Positions 50,281 through 59,281 of a DNA stretch of 64,000 nucleotides are shown piece after piece. The position numbers and the translations under genes are program-made. The notes under the pieces were generated by a model. It made no database searches, was not told the DNA's origin, and worked only from the letters and a program-made list of their open reading frames with translations. The stretch spans positions 1,054,001 through 1,118,000 of the forward strand of contig NZ_CP058306.1 in the NCBI RefSeq assembly GCF_013389595.1, read 5' to 3'. The DNA comes from Flavobacterium sp. I3-2. Its GTDB lineage: Bacteria > Bacteroidota > Bacteroidia > Flavobacteriales > Flavobacteriaceae. Each line of letters opens with the position of its first letter. Position 1 is the stretch's first letter.

Positions 50281-51807
50281 ATGATACAACTTAAAGAATA
50301 TTTAAATTTAGAAGATTTTAGCCGTATTGTTTTTTCAAATGAACCCATTGAAATTAACAAAAATGTAATGAAACGTGTTGAAGAAAGTTTTGCATTTTTA
50401 AAAGAATTTTCTTCAAACAAAGTCATTTACGGTGTAAACACAGGTTTTGGTCCTATGGCACAATATAGAATCAAAGAATCAGATTGTTTACAACTTCAAT
50501 ATAATTTAATTCGTTCTCATGCATCAGGAACCAATCAACCATTGAATTCTACTCATGTTAAAGCAGCAATTTTAGCACGTTTAAACACACTTTCGTTAGG
50601 AAATTCGGGTATTAATTCTTCGGTTATTTTATTAATGAAAGAACTGATAAACAGAAACATTACACCATTAATTTTTTCACACGGTGGTGTTGGTGCAAGT
50701 GGAGATTTAGTTCAATTAGCACATCTGGCTTTAATTTTGATTGGTGAAGGTGAAGTGTTTTATAAAGGCGAAAGAAAATCTACGAAAGAAGTTTTTGAAA
50801 TTGAAAAATTAGAACCTATTTGCGTTGAAATTCGGGAAGGTTTAGGATTAATGAACGGAACTTCTGTAATGACAGGAATCGGAATTGTTAATGTTAATCA
50901 AGCAAAAACATTATTAAATTGGTCGGTTAAAGCTTCGTGCATTATTAATGAAATTGTTCAAGCTTACGATGATCATTTATCTCAAACATTAAACGAAACC
51001 AAACTTCATAAAGGGCAACACGAAATTGCGAAACAAATGCGTAATCATTTACAATCAAGTAAATTGATTCGTAAACGCGCTGATCATTTGTATTCTGGGA
51101 CAAATACTGAAGATGTTTTTAAAGAAAAAGTTCAAGAATATTATTCGATTCGTTGTGTTCCTCAAATTTTAGGACCGGTTTATGATACGATTGAAAATGT
51201 TGCTATGGTTTTAGAAAACGAAATCAATTCGGCAAACGATAATCCAATAATTGATGTAAAAACTCAACAAGTTTATCACGGTGGAAATTTCCATGGCGAT
51301 TATATTTCGTTAGAAATGGATAAATTAAAATTGGTTACTACTAAATTATCTATGTTAGCAGAACGCCAATTAAATTATTTATTAAATGCAAAAATCAATG
51401 AACTTTTGCCGCCATTTGTAAATTTAGGAACATTAGGTTTTAATTTCGGAATGCAAGGCGTTCAGTTTACTGCAACATCAACAACTGCCGAAAATCAAAC
51501 CTTATCAAATTCCATGTATGTGCATAGTATTCCAAACAACAACGACAATCAAGACATTGTAAGTATGGGAACCAATGCTGCTTTAATTTGTAGTAAAGTA
51601 ATTGAAAATGCGTTTGAAGTTGTTGCTATCGAAATGATTACAATTGTTCAAGCGATTGATGCTTTGAACTTTAAAGATGAAGTTTGTACCGAAACAAAAA
51701 ATATATATAATGATATTCGTCAAATAGTTCCAACTTTTAAAGAGGATCAGGTAATGTATCCGATTGTTCAAAAAGTGAAAGATTATTTAATGAAAGATGT
51801 AATTTAA
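50281..51807 (+). CDS. Aromatic amino acid ammonia-lyase, probable tyrosine ammonia-lyase
   Basis: The 508-aa enzyme of the HAL/PAL/TAL family has the Ala-Ser-Gly triad that forms the MIO cofactor, in GGVGASGDLVQLAHLAL (A139-S140-G141). The catalytic Tyr is in VIYGVNTGFGPMAQ (Y50). The substrate-selectivity region is NLIRSHASG (S79-H80), and the late block is QFTATSTTAENQ. The family removes ammonia from His, Phe or Tyr. At the head of an aryl polyene cluster it most likely makes 4-coumarate from tyrosine, the starter of flexirubin. A plain histidine ammonia-lyase is the alternative, but no hut genes are seen. The ketoreductase gene follows 13 nt later. Confidence 0.88.
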   Translation: MIQLKEYLNLEDFSRIVFSNEPIEINKNVMKRVEESFAFLKEFSSNKVIYGVNTGFGPMAQYRIKESDCLQLQYNLIRSHASGTNQPLNSTHVKAAILARLNTLSLGNSGINSSVILLMKELINRNITPLIFSHGGVGASGDLVQLAHLALILIGEGEVFYKGERKSTKEVFEIEKLEPICVEIREGLGLMNGTSVMTGIGIVNVNQAKTLLNWSVKASCIINEIVQAYDDHLSQTLNETKLHKGQHEIAKQMRNHLQSSKLIRKRADHLYSGTNTEDVFKEKVQEYYSIRCVPQILGPVYDTIENVAMVLENEINSANDNPIIDVKTQQVYHGGNFHGDYISLEMDKLKLVTTKLSMLAERQLNYLLNAKINELLPPFVNLGTLGFNFGMQGVQFTATSTTAENQTLSNSMYVHSIPNNNDNQDIVSMGTNAALICSKVIENAFEVVAIEMITIVQAIDALNFKDEVCTETKNIYNDIRQIVPTFKEDQVMYPIVQKVKDYLMKDVI

Positions 51808-51820
51808 AAAATATTAAACC

Positions 51821-52552
51821 ATGAAATGCGCTTTAGTTACTGGAGGTTCGAGAGGAATTGGAAAAGCTATTTGTTTAAAATTAGCATCAGAAAATAAATA
51901 TCATATATTAGTTAATTATCAATCTAATGAAGTTGCTGCATTAGAAACAGTTAAAGAAATTGAAGCTTTAGGCGGTACTGCCGAAATTCTAAAATTTGAT
52001 GTTGCCAATCAAGAGGAAGTTCAAACTGCTTTATCTAATTGGAAAGAAAAAAATCCAGAAGCAATTATGGAAACCATCGTAAATAATGCTGGAATTACTC
52101 GCGACGGACTTTTTATGTGGATGCAACCCAACGATTGGAAATCTGTGATTGATACCAGTTTAAACGGTTTTTATAACGTAACTAACTTTTTTATTCAAGA
52201 TATGTTACGCAAAAAATACGGACGAATAATTAATATGGTTTCTGTTTCTGGGGTAAAAGGAACAGCTGGTCAAACCAATTATTCTGCTGCAAAAGGTGCT
52301 TTGGTTGCTGTAACAAAAGCATTAGCTCAAGAAGTTGCTAAAAGAAAAATTACAGTAAATGCTGTTGCTCCTGGTTTTATTAAAACCGATATGACAGCAG
52401 ATTTAGATGAAAAAGAATTGATTAAGATGATACCAGCTAATCGTTTTGGCGAAGCAGAAGAAGTTGCTAATTTAGTTTCGTTCTTGGCTTCTGATAAATC
52501 GAGTTATATTACTGGCGAAATAATTAATATTAACGGAGGAATTTATTCGTAA
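51821..52552 (+). CDS. 3-ketoacyl-ACP reductase, FabG-like (aryl polyene KR)
   Basis: The 243-aa short-chain dehydrogenase has the NADP motif ALVTGGSRGIGKAICL, the NNAG block, catalytic Ser and Tyr-x3-Lys in VSVSGVKGTAGQTNYSAAKG, and the C-terminal GFIKTDMTADL. It reduces the beta-keto group during polyene chain elongation. Its stop codon overlaps the start of the next gene by one base (TAATG), showing tight coupling. Confidence 0.92.
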   Translation: MKCALVTGGSRGIGKAICLKLASENKYHILVNYQSNEVAALETVKEIEALGGTAEILKFDVANQEEVQTALSNWKEKNPEAIMETIVNNAGITRDGLFMWMQPNDWKSVIDTSLNGFYNVTNFFIQDMLRKKYGRIINMVSVSGVKGTAGQTNYSAAKGALVAVTKALAQEVAKRKITVNAVAPGFIKTDMTADLDEKELIKMIPANRFGEAEEVANLVSFLASDKSSYITGEIININGGIYS

Positions 52553-53775
52553 TGAATAATAGAGTTGTTATTACCGGTATGGGAATTTATTCTTGTATTG
52601 GTACTTCTTTAGAAGAAGTAAAAGAATCTTTATACAATGGAAAATCTGGAATTATTTTCGATGAAAAACGAATCGAATATGGATTTCAATCGCCTTTAAC
52701 AGGAAGCGTTCCTAAGCCAGATTTAAAAAAATTATTAAGTCGTCGTCAGCGAATTACCATTGGCGAAGAAACCGAATATGCTTATTTAGCAACCATCGAA
52801 GCATTAAAAAACGCAAACATTTCCGAAGATTATTTTAACAATCACGAAGTAGGTTTGTTATACGGAAATGACAGCGTTTCTAAAGCAATTATCGATGCAA
52901 CTGATATTGTTCGTGAAAAAAAAGATACAGCTTTAATAGGTTCTGGTGCTATTTTTAAATCGATGAATTCGACCGTAACCATGAATTTATCTACGATTTT
53001 TAATATTCGTGGAATAAATATGACCATTAGTGCAGCTTGTGCAAGTGGTTCACATGCAATCGGTTTAGCTCACATGATGATAAAAAATGGTTTTCAAGAC
53101 ATGATTATTTGTGGTGGAGCTCAAGAAATCAACGAATATGCGATGGCAAGTTTTGATGGTTTAGGTGTTTTTTCGCATGAAAAAGTTGATGCAACCAAAG
53201 CTTCTCGCCCATTTGATGCTTCAAGAAATGGTTTAGTTCCAAGCGGTGGTGGTGCAACTGTAATTTTAGAAAGTTATGAATCTGCTGTAAAACGTGGAGC
53301 TCCAATTATTGCTGAGATTTTAGGTTACGGATTTTCATCTAACGGTGGACATATTTCAACTCCAAACGTTGACGGACCTGCAACAGCAATGAAAAAAGCA
53401 TTGGAACAAGCAGGTTTAGAAGCTAAAGATATCGAATACATCAACGCACATGCTACTTCAACTCCGGTTGGTGATGCTAACGAAGCCAAAGCAATTCACG
53501 AAGTTTTTGGAGCAACGAAACCTTATGTAAGTTCTACAAAATCAATGACAGGTCATGAATGTTGGATGGCTGGTGCAAGCGAAATCATTTATTCAACTTT
53601 AATGATGCAGCACGATTTTATAGCTCCAAATATTAATTTTGAGACTCCAGATGAAGATTCTTCAAAGTTAAATTTAGTAAGTAAAACTATAAATAAAGAA
53701 TTTGATATATATTTGTCCAATTCTTTTGGATTTGGAGGAACAAATTCAGCATTAATCGTAAAAAAAATAAAATAA
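52552..53775 (+). CDS. Beta-ketoacyl-ACP synthase, FabF-like (KS)
   Basis: The 407-aa ketosynthase has a full active site: Cys163 in TISAACASGSHAIGLAH, His in YINAHATSTPVGDANE and His in STKSMTGHECWMAGASE, with the end NSFGFGGTNSALIV. It elongates the ACP-bound aryl chain. The gene lies between the ketoreductase and an ACP gene and is one of several ketosynthase genes in the cluster. Confidence 0.93.
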   Translation: MNNRVVITGMGIYSCIGTSLEEVKESLYNGKSGIIFDEKRIEYGFQSPLTGSVPKPDLKKLLSRRQRITIGEETEYAYLATIEALKNANISEDYFNNHEVGLLYGNDSVSKAIIDATDIVREKKDTALIGSGAIFKSMNSTVTMNLSTIFNIRGINMTISAACASGSHAIGLAHMMIKNGFQDMIICGGAQEINEYAMASFDGLGVFSHEKVDATKASRPFDASRNGLVPSGGGATVILESYESAVKRGAPIIAEILGYGFSSNGGHISTPNVDGPATAMKKALEQAGLEAKDIEYINAHATSTPVGDANEAKAIHEVFGATKPYVSSTKSMTGHECWMAGASEIIYSTLMMQHDFIAPNINFETPDEDSSKLNLVSKTINKEFDIYLSNSFGFGGTNSALIVKKIK

Positions 53776-53785
53776 TTATTATAAA

Positions 53786-54028
53786 ATGAAAATTGACGAA
53801 ATAGTAGAAAAGGTAAATGAGATTTTGATAGAAGAATTTGAAGTAGATCCTGAGGTTATTTCATCTGAAAAAAACTTAAAAGAAACATTAGATTTAGATA
53901 GTTTAGATTATGTAGATTTAGTAGTTATCATAGAATCAAATTTTGGCGTTAAATTGGTTGAAGCCGATTTTGCCGGAATGGTTACTTTTAATGATTTTTA
54001 TAATATCATCGAAAACAAATTAGATTAA
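53786..54028 (+). CDS. Acyl carrier protein
   Basis: The 80-aa acidic protein carries the phosphopantetheine Ser39 in LDLDSLDYVDLVV. It is a second, pathway-specific ACP carrying the growing chain of the flexirubin pathway. It lies 10 nt after the ketosynthase gene and 10 nt before the acyltransferase gene. Confidence 0.93.
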   Translation: MKIDEIVEKVNEILIEEFEVDPEVISSEKNLKETLDLDSLDYVDLVVIIESNFGVKLVEADFAGMVTFNDFYNIIENKLD

Positions 54029-54038
54029 ATTTTCTAAA

Positions 54039-54926
54039 ATGAGCCAATGGGACGGTAAGTCTAAAGGAAATCTATTAGGCTACAAAATTTTTGTTTTTTT
54101 AATTAAAAAGTTAGGAGTTAAAGCAGCATATAGTATATTAATATTTGTTGCTTTTTACTATTTTATCGCCTATCCAAAAAGTTTTAGAGATATTTTTTAT
54201 TACTTCAAAAACAGACAACAATTCTCGTATTTCAAATCTATTTTAGCTGTTTATAAAAGTTATTTTGTTTTTGGACAAATTCTAATAGATAAAGTTGCTA
54301 TTTCTGCAGGTATGCGAGATAAATTCACGTATGATTTTGATGGAATTTCGGTTTTAAAACAACTTTTATCTGAGAAAAAAGGCGGAATTTTAATCAGTGC
54401 TCACATTGGTAATTTTGAAATTGCTGAAAAATTTTTCGCAGATATCGATTTCAATTGCGAAATCAATATTGTCACAACAGATCAAGAACATTCGATAATT
54501 AAAAGTTATTTAGAAAGTATTGCTCAAAAATCAAATATGAAATTTATCTTTGTTAAAGATGATATGTCGCATATTTTTAATATTAACGAAGCTTTATCTA
54601 AAAACGAATTGATTTGTTTTACTGGTGACCGTTATTTTGAAGGTTCTAAAACGTTAAATGCTAATTTATTAGGTGAAGAAGCAATTTTTCCTGCTGGACC
54701 ATTTGTAATTGCTTCGCGTTTAAAAGTTCCGGTTGCATTTGTTTATGTGATGAAAGAATCGAATTTGCATTATCATTTATATACACGTAGATCTGCCGAA
54801 TTCAAGCAAAGAGATGCTCAGGCAGTTTTAGATAATTATACAAAAAGTGTTTCTGAAATCTTAAAAAAATATCCCTATCAATGGTTTAATTATTTTGATT
54901 TTTGGAATCATTTTAAAGAAAATTAG
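54039..54926 (+). CDS. LpxL/HtrB-like lysophospholipid acyltransferase
   Basis: The 295-aa membrane-associated acyltransferase has one N-terminal hydrophobic segment (YSILIFVAFYYFIAYP) and the HX4E active-site motif in LISAHIGNFEIAEKF. Further blocks are CFTGDRYFEGSKT and FPAGPFVIASRLKVPVAFVYV. The family moves acyl chains from ACP to lipid acceptors. Here it is the best candidate to transfer the aryl polyene chain to the dialkylresorcinol or to a membrane lipid. That role is inferred from context. Confidence 0.85.
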   Translation: MSQWDGKSKGNLLGYKIFVFLIKKLGVKAAYSILIFVAFYYFIAYPKSFRDIFYYFKNRQQFSYFKSILAVYKSYFVFGQILIDKVAISAGMRDKFTYDFDGISVLKQLLSEKKGGILISAHIGNFEIAEKFFADIDFNCEINIVTTDQEHSIIKSYLESIAQKSNMKFIFVKDDMSHIFNINEALSKNELICFTGDRYFEGSKTLNANLLGEEAIFPAGPFVIASRLKVPVAFVYVMKESNLHYHLYTRRSAEFKQRDAQAVLDNYTKSVSEILKKYPYQWFNYFDFWNHFKEN

Positions 54927-54928
54927 TA

Positions 54929-55831
54929 ATGAAAAATGTATTGGTAATTTATTATTCGCAATCTGGTCAATTGAAAGAAATTGCAGATCAAATTTCTCAA
55001 CCTTTTATTAAGGATGAGAATGTTCGAGTTGATTATTATCAAATACAAATGCAAAATGAATTTCCTTTTCCTTGGGATAAAGATTCGTTTTTTGGAGCTT
55101 TTCCGGATTCATTTCAACAAGTTCCACATCAAATTTTGCTACCATCTGAAAGTATTTTAAATACAAATTATGATTTGATTTTATTTCATTATCAAGTTTG
55201 GTATTTAACACCTTCCATTCCAATTAATTCATTTTTAAAAAGTGATTACGCTAAAAAAATATTACAGAATAAATCTGTAGTTACCATCAGCGGAAGCCGA
55301 AATATGTGGGCTTTAGCTCAAGATAAAATGAAAATTTTATTGCATGATAATAATGCAAAATTAGTTGGAAACATTGCTTTAGTAGACCGAAATATTAATC
55401 TTATAAGCGTTGTAACCGTTGTAGATTGGATGTTTAGTGGTATAAAAAAGAAAGCTTACGGTATTTTTCCTTTACCCGGAGTTTCTGAAGCTGAAATTAA
55501 AGAATCAAGTAAATTCGGAACAATTATTTATAATCATTTTTTGAATGAAAATTATACAGGTTTACAAACCGAGTTAGTTGCTAACGGAGCCGTTGAATTC
55601 AGACATTTTTTAATTTCAATGGATAAGAAAGCAAATAAGATGTTTAAAATTTGGGCTAAAATAATTTCGTCAAATCCAAATAAGAAAAAAATTCTCACTA
55701 AATTGTTTAACTATTATTTATTCGTTGCAATTTGGGTTTTATCTCCAATTGTACATTTAATAGAAACCATTTTATATCCTGTTTTATATTTTAAAATAAG
55801 GAAACAAAAAAAATATTATCAAGGTATTTAA
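54929..55831 (+). CDS. darA: Dialkylresorcinol condensing enzyme DarA
   Basis: The 300-aa protein opens MKNVLVIYYSQSGQLKEIAD, which looks like an FMN-binding flavodoxin loop. It continues with FPFPWDKDSFFGAFPD and a C-terminal hydrophobic part (YYLFVAIWVLSPIVHLIETI). This is the typical form of DarA, encoded beside DarB in dialkylresorcinol pathways. DarA acts with DarB in condensation/cyclisation to the resorcinol ring. Gene order and sequence style fit well. It lies 2 nt after the acyltransferase gene. Confidence 0.88.
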   Translation: MKNVLVIYYSQSGQLKEIADQISQPFIKDENVRVDYYQIQMQNEFPFPWDKDSFFGAFPDSFQQVPHQILLPSESILNTNYDLILFHYQVWYLTPSIPINSFLKSDYAKKILQNKSVVTISGSRNMWALAQDKMKILLHDNNAKLVGNIALVDRNINLISVVTVVDWMFSGIKKKAYGIFPLPGVSEAEIKESSKFGTIIYNHFLNENYTGLQTELVANGAVEFRHFLISMDKKANKMFKIWAKIISSNPNKKKILTKLFNYYLFVAIWVLSPIVHLIETILYPVLYFKIRKQKKYYQGI

Positions 55832-55837
55832 AAAAGC

Positions 55838-56977
55838 ATGTTAAAAGAAGTTTATATAACAAGAGCATCGAAATTTTTACCAAATCAATCTGTATCTAAT
55901 GATGAAATGGAATCGATTCTTGGAAAAATTAATCAAACACCATCAAAAGCAAGACGAATTGTTCTGAGAAATAACGGAATTCAGTCGCGTTATTATGCAT
56001 TGGATAATCAAGGAAAAGTTACACATTCTAATGCTGAATTGACTTTTTTAGCAATTTCAGATTTACTTGATACAGATTTTTCTGCTCAAGATATCGAAGT
56101 TCTTTCTTGTGGAACTTCAACACCTGACCATTTATTGCCATCACATGCAGCTATGGTTCATGGTTTATTAAAAAATAAATCGGTCGAGTTAAATTCTTCG
56201 TCAGGAGTTTGTAATTCGGGAATGAATGCGCTAAAATTTGGTTATTTATCTGTGCTTTCAGGAAATTCAAATAATGCTGTTTGTACAGGTTCAGAACGTG
56301 TTTCTACTTGGATGCTAGCTGATAGATTTGAAAAAGAAATAGAAAATTTAAACGAGTTAGAAGAACAACCAATTATAGCGTTTAAAAAGGATTTTTTACG
56401 TTGGATGTTATCTGATGGAGCTGCAGCTTTTTTACTTCAAAATAAACCAAATTCTGAAGCTTTATCACTAAAAATCGAATGGATGGATGCCTATTCATAT
56501 GCTCACGAAATCGAAGCTTGTATGTACGCTGGTGGCGATAAATTAGAAGATGGTTCAATAAAACCTTGGAGTGATTATAAAACCGAAGAATGGTTGTCGC
56601 AATCTGTTTTTTCTATTAAGCAAGATGTAAAATTATTAGATAAATATATTTTAACTAAAGGTGTTGAAAGCATGAAAGCTGCTTTAGATAAACATCAAGT
56701 TACAGCTAATGAAATCGATTATTTTTTACCGCATATTTCTTCAAATTTCTTTAAAAACGGACTTCAAGAGCAACTTGCAGAAGCCGGAATTGTACTTGAA
56801 GACGAAAAATGGTTTATGAATTTGTTTAAAGTCGGAAATGTTGGTTCTGCTTCAATTTATTTGATGTTAGAAGAATTATTTAATTCAGGCAAACTTCAAA
56901 AAGGACAAAAAATATTATTGTCTGTTCCTGAAAGTGGACGTTTTTCTTATAGTTATGCTTATTTAACGGTTTGTTAA
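55838..56977 (+). CDS. darB: Ketosynthase III-type DarB (dialkylresorcinol synthesis)
   Basis: The 379-aa KAS III-like protein has the DarB opening EVYITRASKFLPNQSVSNDE and RRIVLRNNGIQSRYYAL. The active Cys is in LNSSSGVCNSGMNALKF (about residue 125), with later His and Asn in DYFLPHISSNFF and KVGNVGSASIYLML. DarB joins two acyl chains to start the dialkylresorcinol half of flexirubin. It follows darA after 6 nt. Confidence 0.92.
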   Translation: MLKEVYITRASKFLPNQSVSNDEMESILGKINQTPSKARRIVLRNNGIQSRYYALDNQGKVTHSNAELTFLAISDLLDTDFSAQDIEVLSCGTSTPDHLLPSHAAMVHGLLKNKSVELNSSSGVCNSGMNALKFGYLSVLSGNSNNAVCTGSERVSTWMLADRFEKEIENLNELEEQPIIAFKKDFLRWMLSDGAAAFLLQNKPNSEALSLKIEWMDAYSYAHEIEACMYAGGDKLEDGSIKPWSDYKTEEWLSQSVFSIKQDVKLLDKYILTKGVESMKAALDKHQVTANEIDYFLPHISSNFFKNGLQEQLAEAGIVLEDEKWFMNLFKVGNVGSASIYLMLEELFNSGKLQKGQKILLSVPESGRFSYSYAYLTVC

Positions 56978-56979
56978 TT

Positions 56980-57414
56980 ATGAATTATTCTTTTCCGATT
57001 ACAGATAATAAATTGATAGAAAGCTTTATTCCGCAACGAAATCCAATCGTTATGGTTGATAAACTAATTGAATATTCTGAAAATAAAATTATTGGAGGTT
57101 TACAAGTTTCTGAATCTAATATTTTTGTAGAGAATAACATCTTAAAAGAACCGGGATTAATCGAACATATGGTTCAAACCGTGGCATTACACACAGGTTT
57201 TCAGTTTTTTCTTAAAAATCAAAAAGCTCCAACGGGTTATATTGGGTCAATAAAAAAAATAAATATCGAACGTTTACCATTGGTTAACGAACAAATTACT
57301 ACAGAAGTTACTATTATTCAAGAATTTCTTGGTGTAACTTTGGTTGAAATCGTTTCGAGATGTAATAACGAAATCATTTCTAAAGGCGAATTAAAAACTG
57401 TAATTGCAAATTAA
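56980..57414 (+). CDS. Hot-dog fold dehydratase (ApeI/FabZ-like)
   Basis: The 144-aa protein starts MNYSFPITDNKLIESF at the ATG at 56980, 2 nt after the darB stop; an upstream TTG at 56971 would overlap darB. The blocks FIPQRNPIVMVDKLIEYSEN and EPGLIEHMVQTVALHTGFQF resemble FabZ/ApeI 3-hydroxyacyl-ACP dehydratases with the hot-dog helix. It would make the polyene double bonds. Its stop overlaps the next start. Confidence 0.82.
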   Translation: MNYSFPITDNKLIESFIPQRNPIVMVDKLIEYSENKIIGGLQVSESNIFVENNILKEPGLIEHMVQTVALHTGFQFFLKNQKAPTGYIGSIKKINIERLPLVNEQITTEVTIIQEFLGVTLVEIVSRCNNEIISKGELKTVIAN

Positions 57415-57878
57415 TGTCTGATTATAAATCGAATAATATTACAGATATTTCTAGTTATCTGCCACATCAAAAACCTATGTTAATGGTAGATTTTATTGAT
57501 GAAATTAGTGAAAATGAAGTGATTACTAAATTTACTATTTCATCAGATAATATATTTGTGGTTGACGGTTTTTTTCAAGAATGTGGATTGATTGAAAACG
57601 CAGCACAAACTTGCTCTTCTATTGTTGGACAAAATTATTTTTTCGACGAAAATTTAAATAAAAATCAAGAAGTAAAGGTTATTGGATTTATAAGCGCAAT
57701 AAAAAAAATCGAAATATTTCAATTACCTCAAATCAATACACAAATTATTACAAAAGCTCAATTAGAATCTCGTTTTGAAGGCGATGATTATTCAATTTGT
57801 AGTATGTTTATTGAAATAAAAAATAACGAAAACGTGCTTTTAAAAGGTACGATGAATTTATTTTTACAAAAAATGTGA
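57414..57878 (+). CDS. Second hot-dog fold dehydratase-like protein (ApeP-like)
   Basis: The 154-aa protein starts in the TAATG of the previous gene. SYLPHQKPMLMVDFIDEISE and FFQECGLIENAAQTCSSIVG align with the preceding dehydratase and show a paralogous pair, as seen in aryl polyene clusters (ApeI and ApeP). The pair may work as a heterodimer or on different chain lengths. The catalytic His of FabZ is present only in the N-terminal LPHQKPM block, so activity is uncertain. Confidence 0.78.
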   Translation: MSDYKSNNITDISSYLPHQKPMLMVDFIDEISENEVITKFTISSDNIFVVDGFFQECGLIENAAQTCSSIVGQNYFFDENLNKNQEVKVIGFISAIKKIEIFQLPQINTQIITKAQLESRFEGDDYSICSMFIEIKNNENVLLKGTMNLFLQKM

Positions 57879-57881
57879 TGT

Positions 57882-58286
57882 ATGAAAAAGTCCGAAGTAC
57901 CTCAAGATAAAAGTAGTTTACAAGATAAAAATTTAAAAGAAGTTTGTTATGCTATTGATGATGATGGAAAATTTACTACCGAATTAAGTTCGGGTTGGGA
58001 AGTTAAAACCATTATTCAAGAAAACAATTTAAATCATTTAAATGAAATTATCCAAGAAGCGAAGTTAAAAGTTCAGAAAGGCGAAGCAAGTCCCATTGAA
58101 TATTTTATGGAACTGAATCGAATGGATTGGAAACTTTTAGCCGATTATATGGGAAAATGGGTTTGGCAAATCAAACGTCATCGCAATCCAAAAGTATTCA
58201 AAAATTTAAGCGAATCCACTTTAAAAAAATATGCAGAAACCTTTAATATTTCTGTCCAAGAATTAACAACATTTACAGGAAATTAA
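57882..58286 (+). CDS. Small protein with XRE-like helix-turn-helix C-terminal part
   Basis: The 134-aa protein is not a known pathway enzyme. Residues 1-80 are charged, with a stretch IIQENNLNHLNEIIQEAKLK. Residues about 82-132 (WKLLADYMGKWVWQIKRHRN, then LSESTLKKYAETFNISVQEL) have the helix pattern of Cro/XRE DNA-binding domains. It lies between the dehydratase gene (3-nt gap) and the BtrH gene (1-nt overlap), so it is translated with the biosynthetic genes. A regulator of the cluster is possible; a structural role with DNA-binding-like fold is the alternative. Confidence 0.65.
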   Translation: MKKSEVPQDKSSLQDKNLKEVCYAIDDDGKFTTELSSGWEVKTIIQENNLNHLNEIIQEAKLKVQKGEASPIEYFMELNRMDWKLLADYMGKWVWQIKRHRNPKVFKNLSESTLKKYAETFNISVQELTTFTGN

Positions 58287-59281
58287 TGCGCGCAACATTT
58301 ACACATCATCAAACAGCACATTGCGAAAACGGCGTAGCTTCTAACTTGTTACGCAACCAAGGTTTAGAATTAAACGAACCAATGGTTTTTGGAATTGGCT
58401 CTGGATTGTTTTTTGTTTATTTACCTTTTTTAAAAATTAATCACGCTCCGGCGGTTTCATATCGTCCGTTACCCGGACAAATTTTCAATCGATTAGCTAA
58501 TCGATTAGGAATCAAAATCAAAAGAATTAAATTTTCGAATAAGAAAAAAGCTCAAGAAGTTTTAGAAGAAAATTTACGCAATAACATTCCAACTGGTTTG
58601 CAAGTCGGTGTTTATCATTTAAACTATTTTCCTGACGAATATCGTTTCCATTTCAACGCACACAATTTAGTTGTTTTCGGAAAAGAAAACGGCAATTTCT
58701 TGATTAGCGATCCGGTTATGGAAACAACAACGTTATTAACAGAAGAAGAGTTAGAACGTGTTCGTTTTGCAAAAGGAGCTTTAGCACCCAAAGGACAACT
58801 TTATTATCCGATTTACATTCCACAAAATATAGATTTAGCTCCGGCAATTAAAAAAGCTATTAAGAAAACGTGTAACGATATGCTTGCTCCCGTTCCGATT
58901 GTTGGTGTTCGTGGAATTCGAATGGTTGGACGTGCCATCTTAAAATGGCCTAAAAAACACGGCGTAAAGAAAGCAAATCATTATTTGGGACAAATTGTTC
59001 GTATGCAAGAAGAAATTGGTACAGGTGGTGGTGGATTCCGTTTTATCTATGCCGCATTTTTGCAACAAGCTGCCGAAATCTTAAATAACAAGCAATTAGA
59101 AGAATTATCTTTAGAGATGATGAAAATTGGAGATTTATGGCGCGATTTTGCTGTAAATGCTTCTCGTGTTTATAAGAAAAGAAGTAATCAAGATAATGTT
59201 TACGAAGCCTTATCTGCCGAATTAATTCACATTGCCGATTTGGAAGAAGCTTTCTTTAAAAAACTTAAAAAAGCCATCTAA
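58286..59281 (+). CDS. BtrH N-terminal domain protein
   Basis: The 331-aa protein shows the BtrH-type papain-like acyltransferase start: conserved Cys13 in HHQTAHCENGVASNLLRNQG, MVFGIGSGLFFVYLPF, and a His/Asn/Asp block in FNAHNLVVFGKENGNFLISD. The C-terminal half (about 190-331) is helical, with GTGGGGFRFIYAAFLQQAA, as in the DUF4872 partner domain. BtrH of butirosin synthesis transfers an acyl group from an ACP to an amine. Here it may move a chain from ACP to an unknown acceptor. Genes on both sides overlap by one base. Confidence 0.82.
   Translation: MRATFTHHQTAHCENGVASNLLRNQGLELNEPMVFGIGSGLFFVYLPFLKINHAPAVSYRPLPGQIFNRLANRLGIKIKRIKFSNKKKAQEVLEENLRNNIPTGLQVGVYHLNYFPDEYRFHFNAHNLVVFGKENGNFLISDPVMETTTLLTEEELERVRFAKGALAPKGQLYYPIYIPQNIDLAPAIKKAIKKTCNDMLAPVPIVGVRGIRMVGRAILKWPKKHGVKKANHYLGQIVRMQEEIGTGGGGFRFIYAAFLQQAAEILNNKQLEELSLEMMKIGDLWRDFAVNASRVYKKRSNQDNVYEALSAELIHIADLEEAFFKKLKKAI

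Noticed and set aside
50281..51807. Histidine ammonia-lyase of a histidine degradation operon
   Set aside because: The SH pair in the selectivity region would permit it, but no hutU, hutI or hutG is nearby and the gene heads an aryl polyene cluster, where a tyrosine ammonia-lyase is expected.
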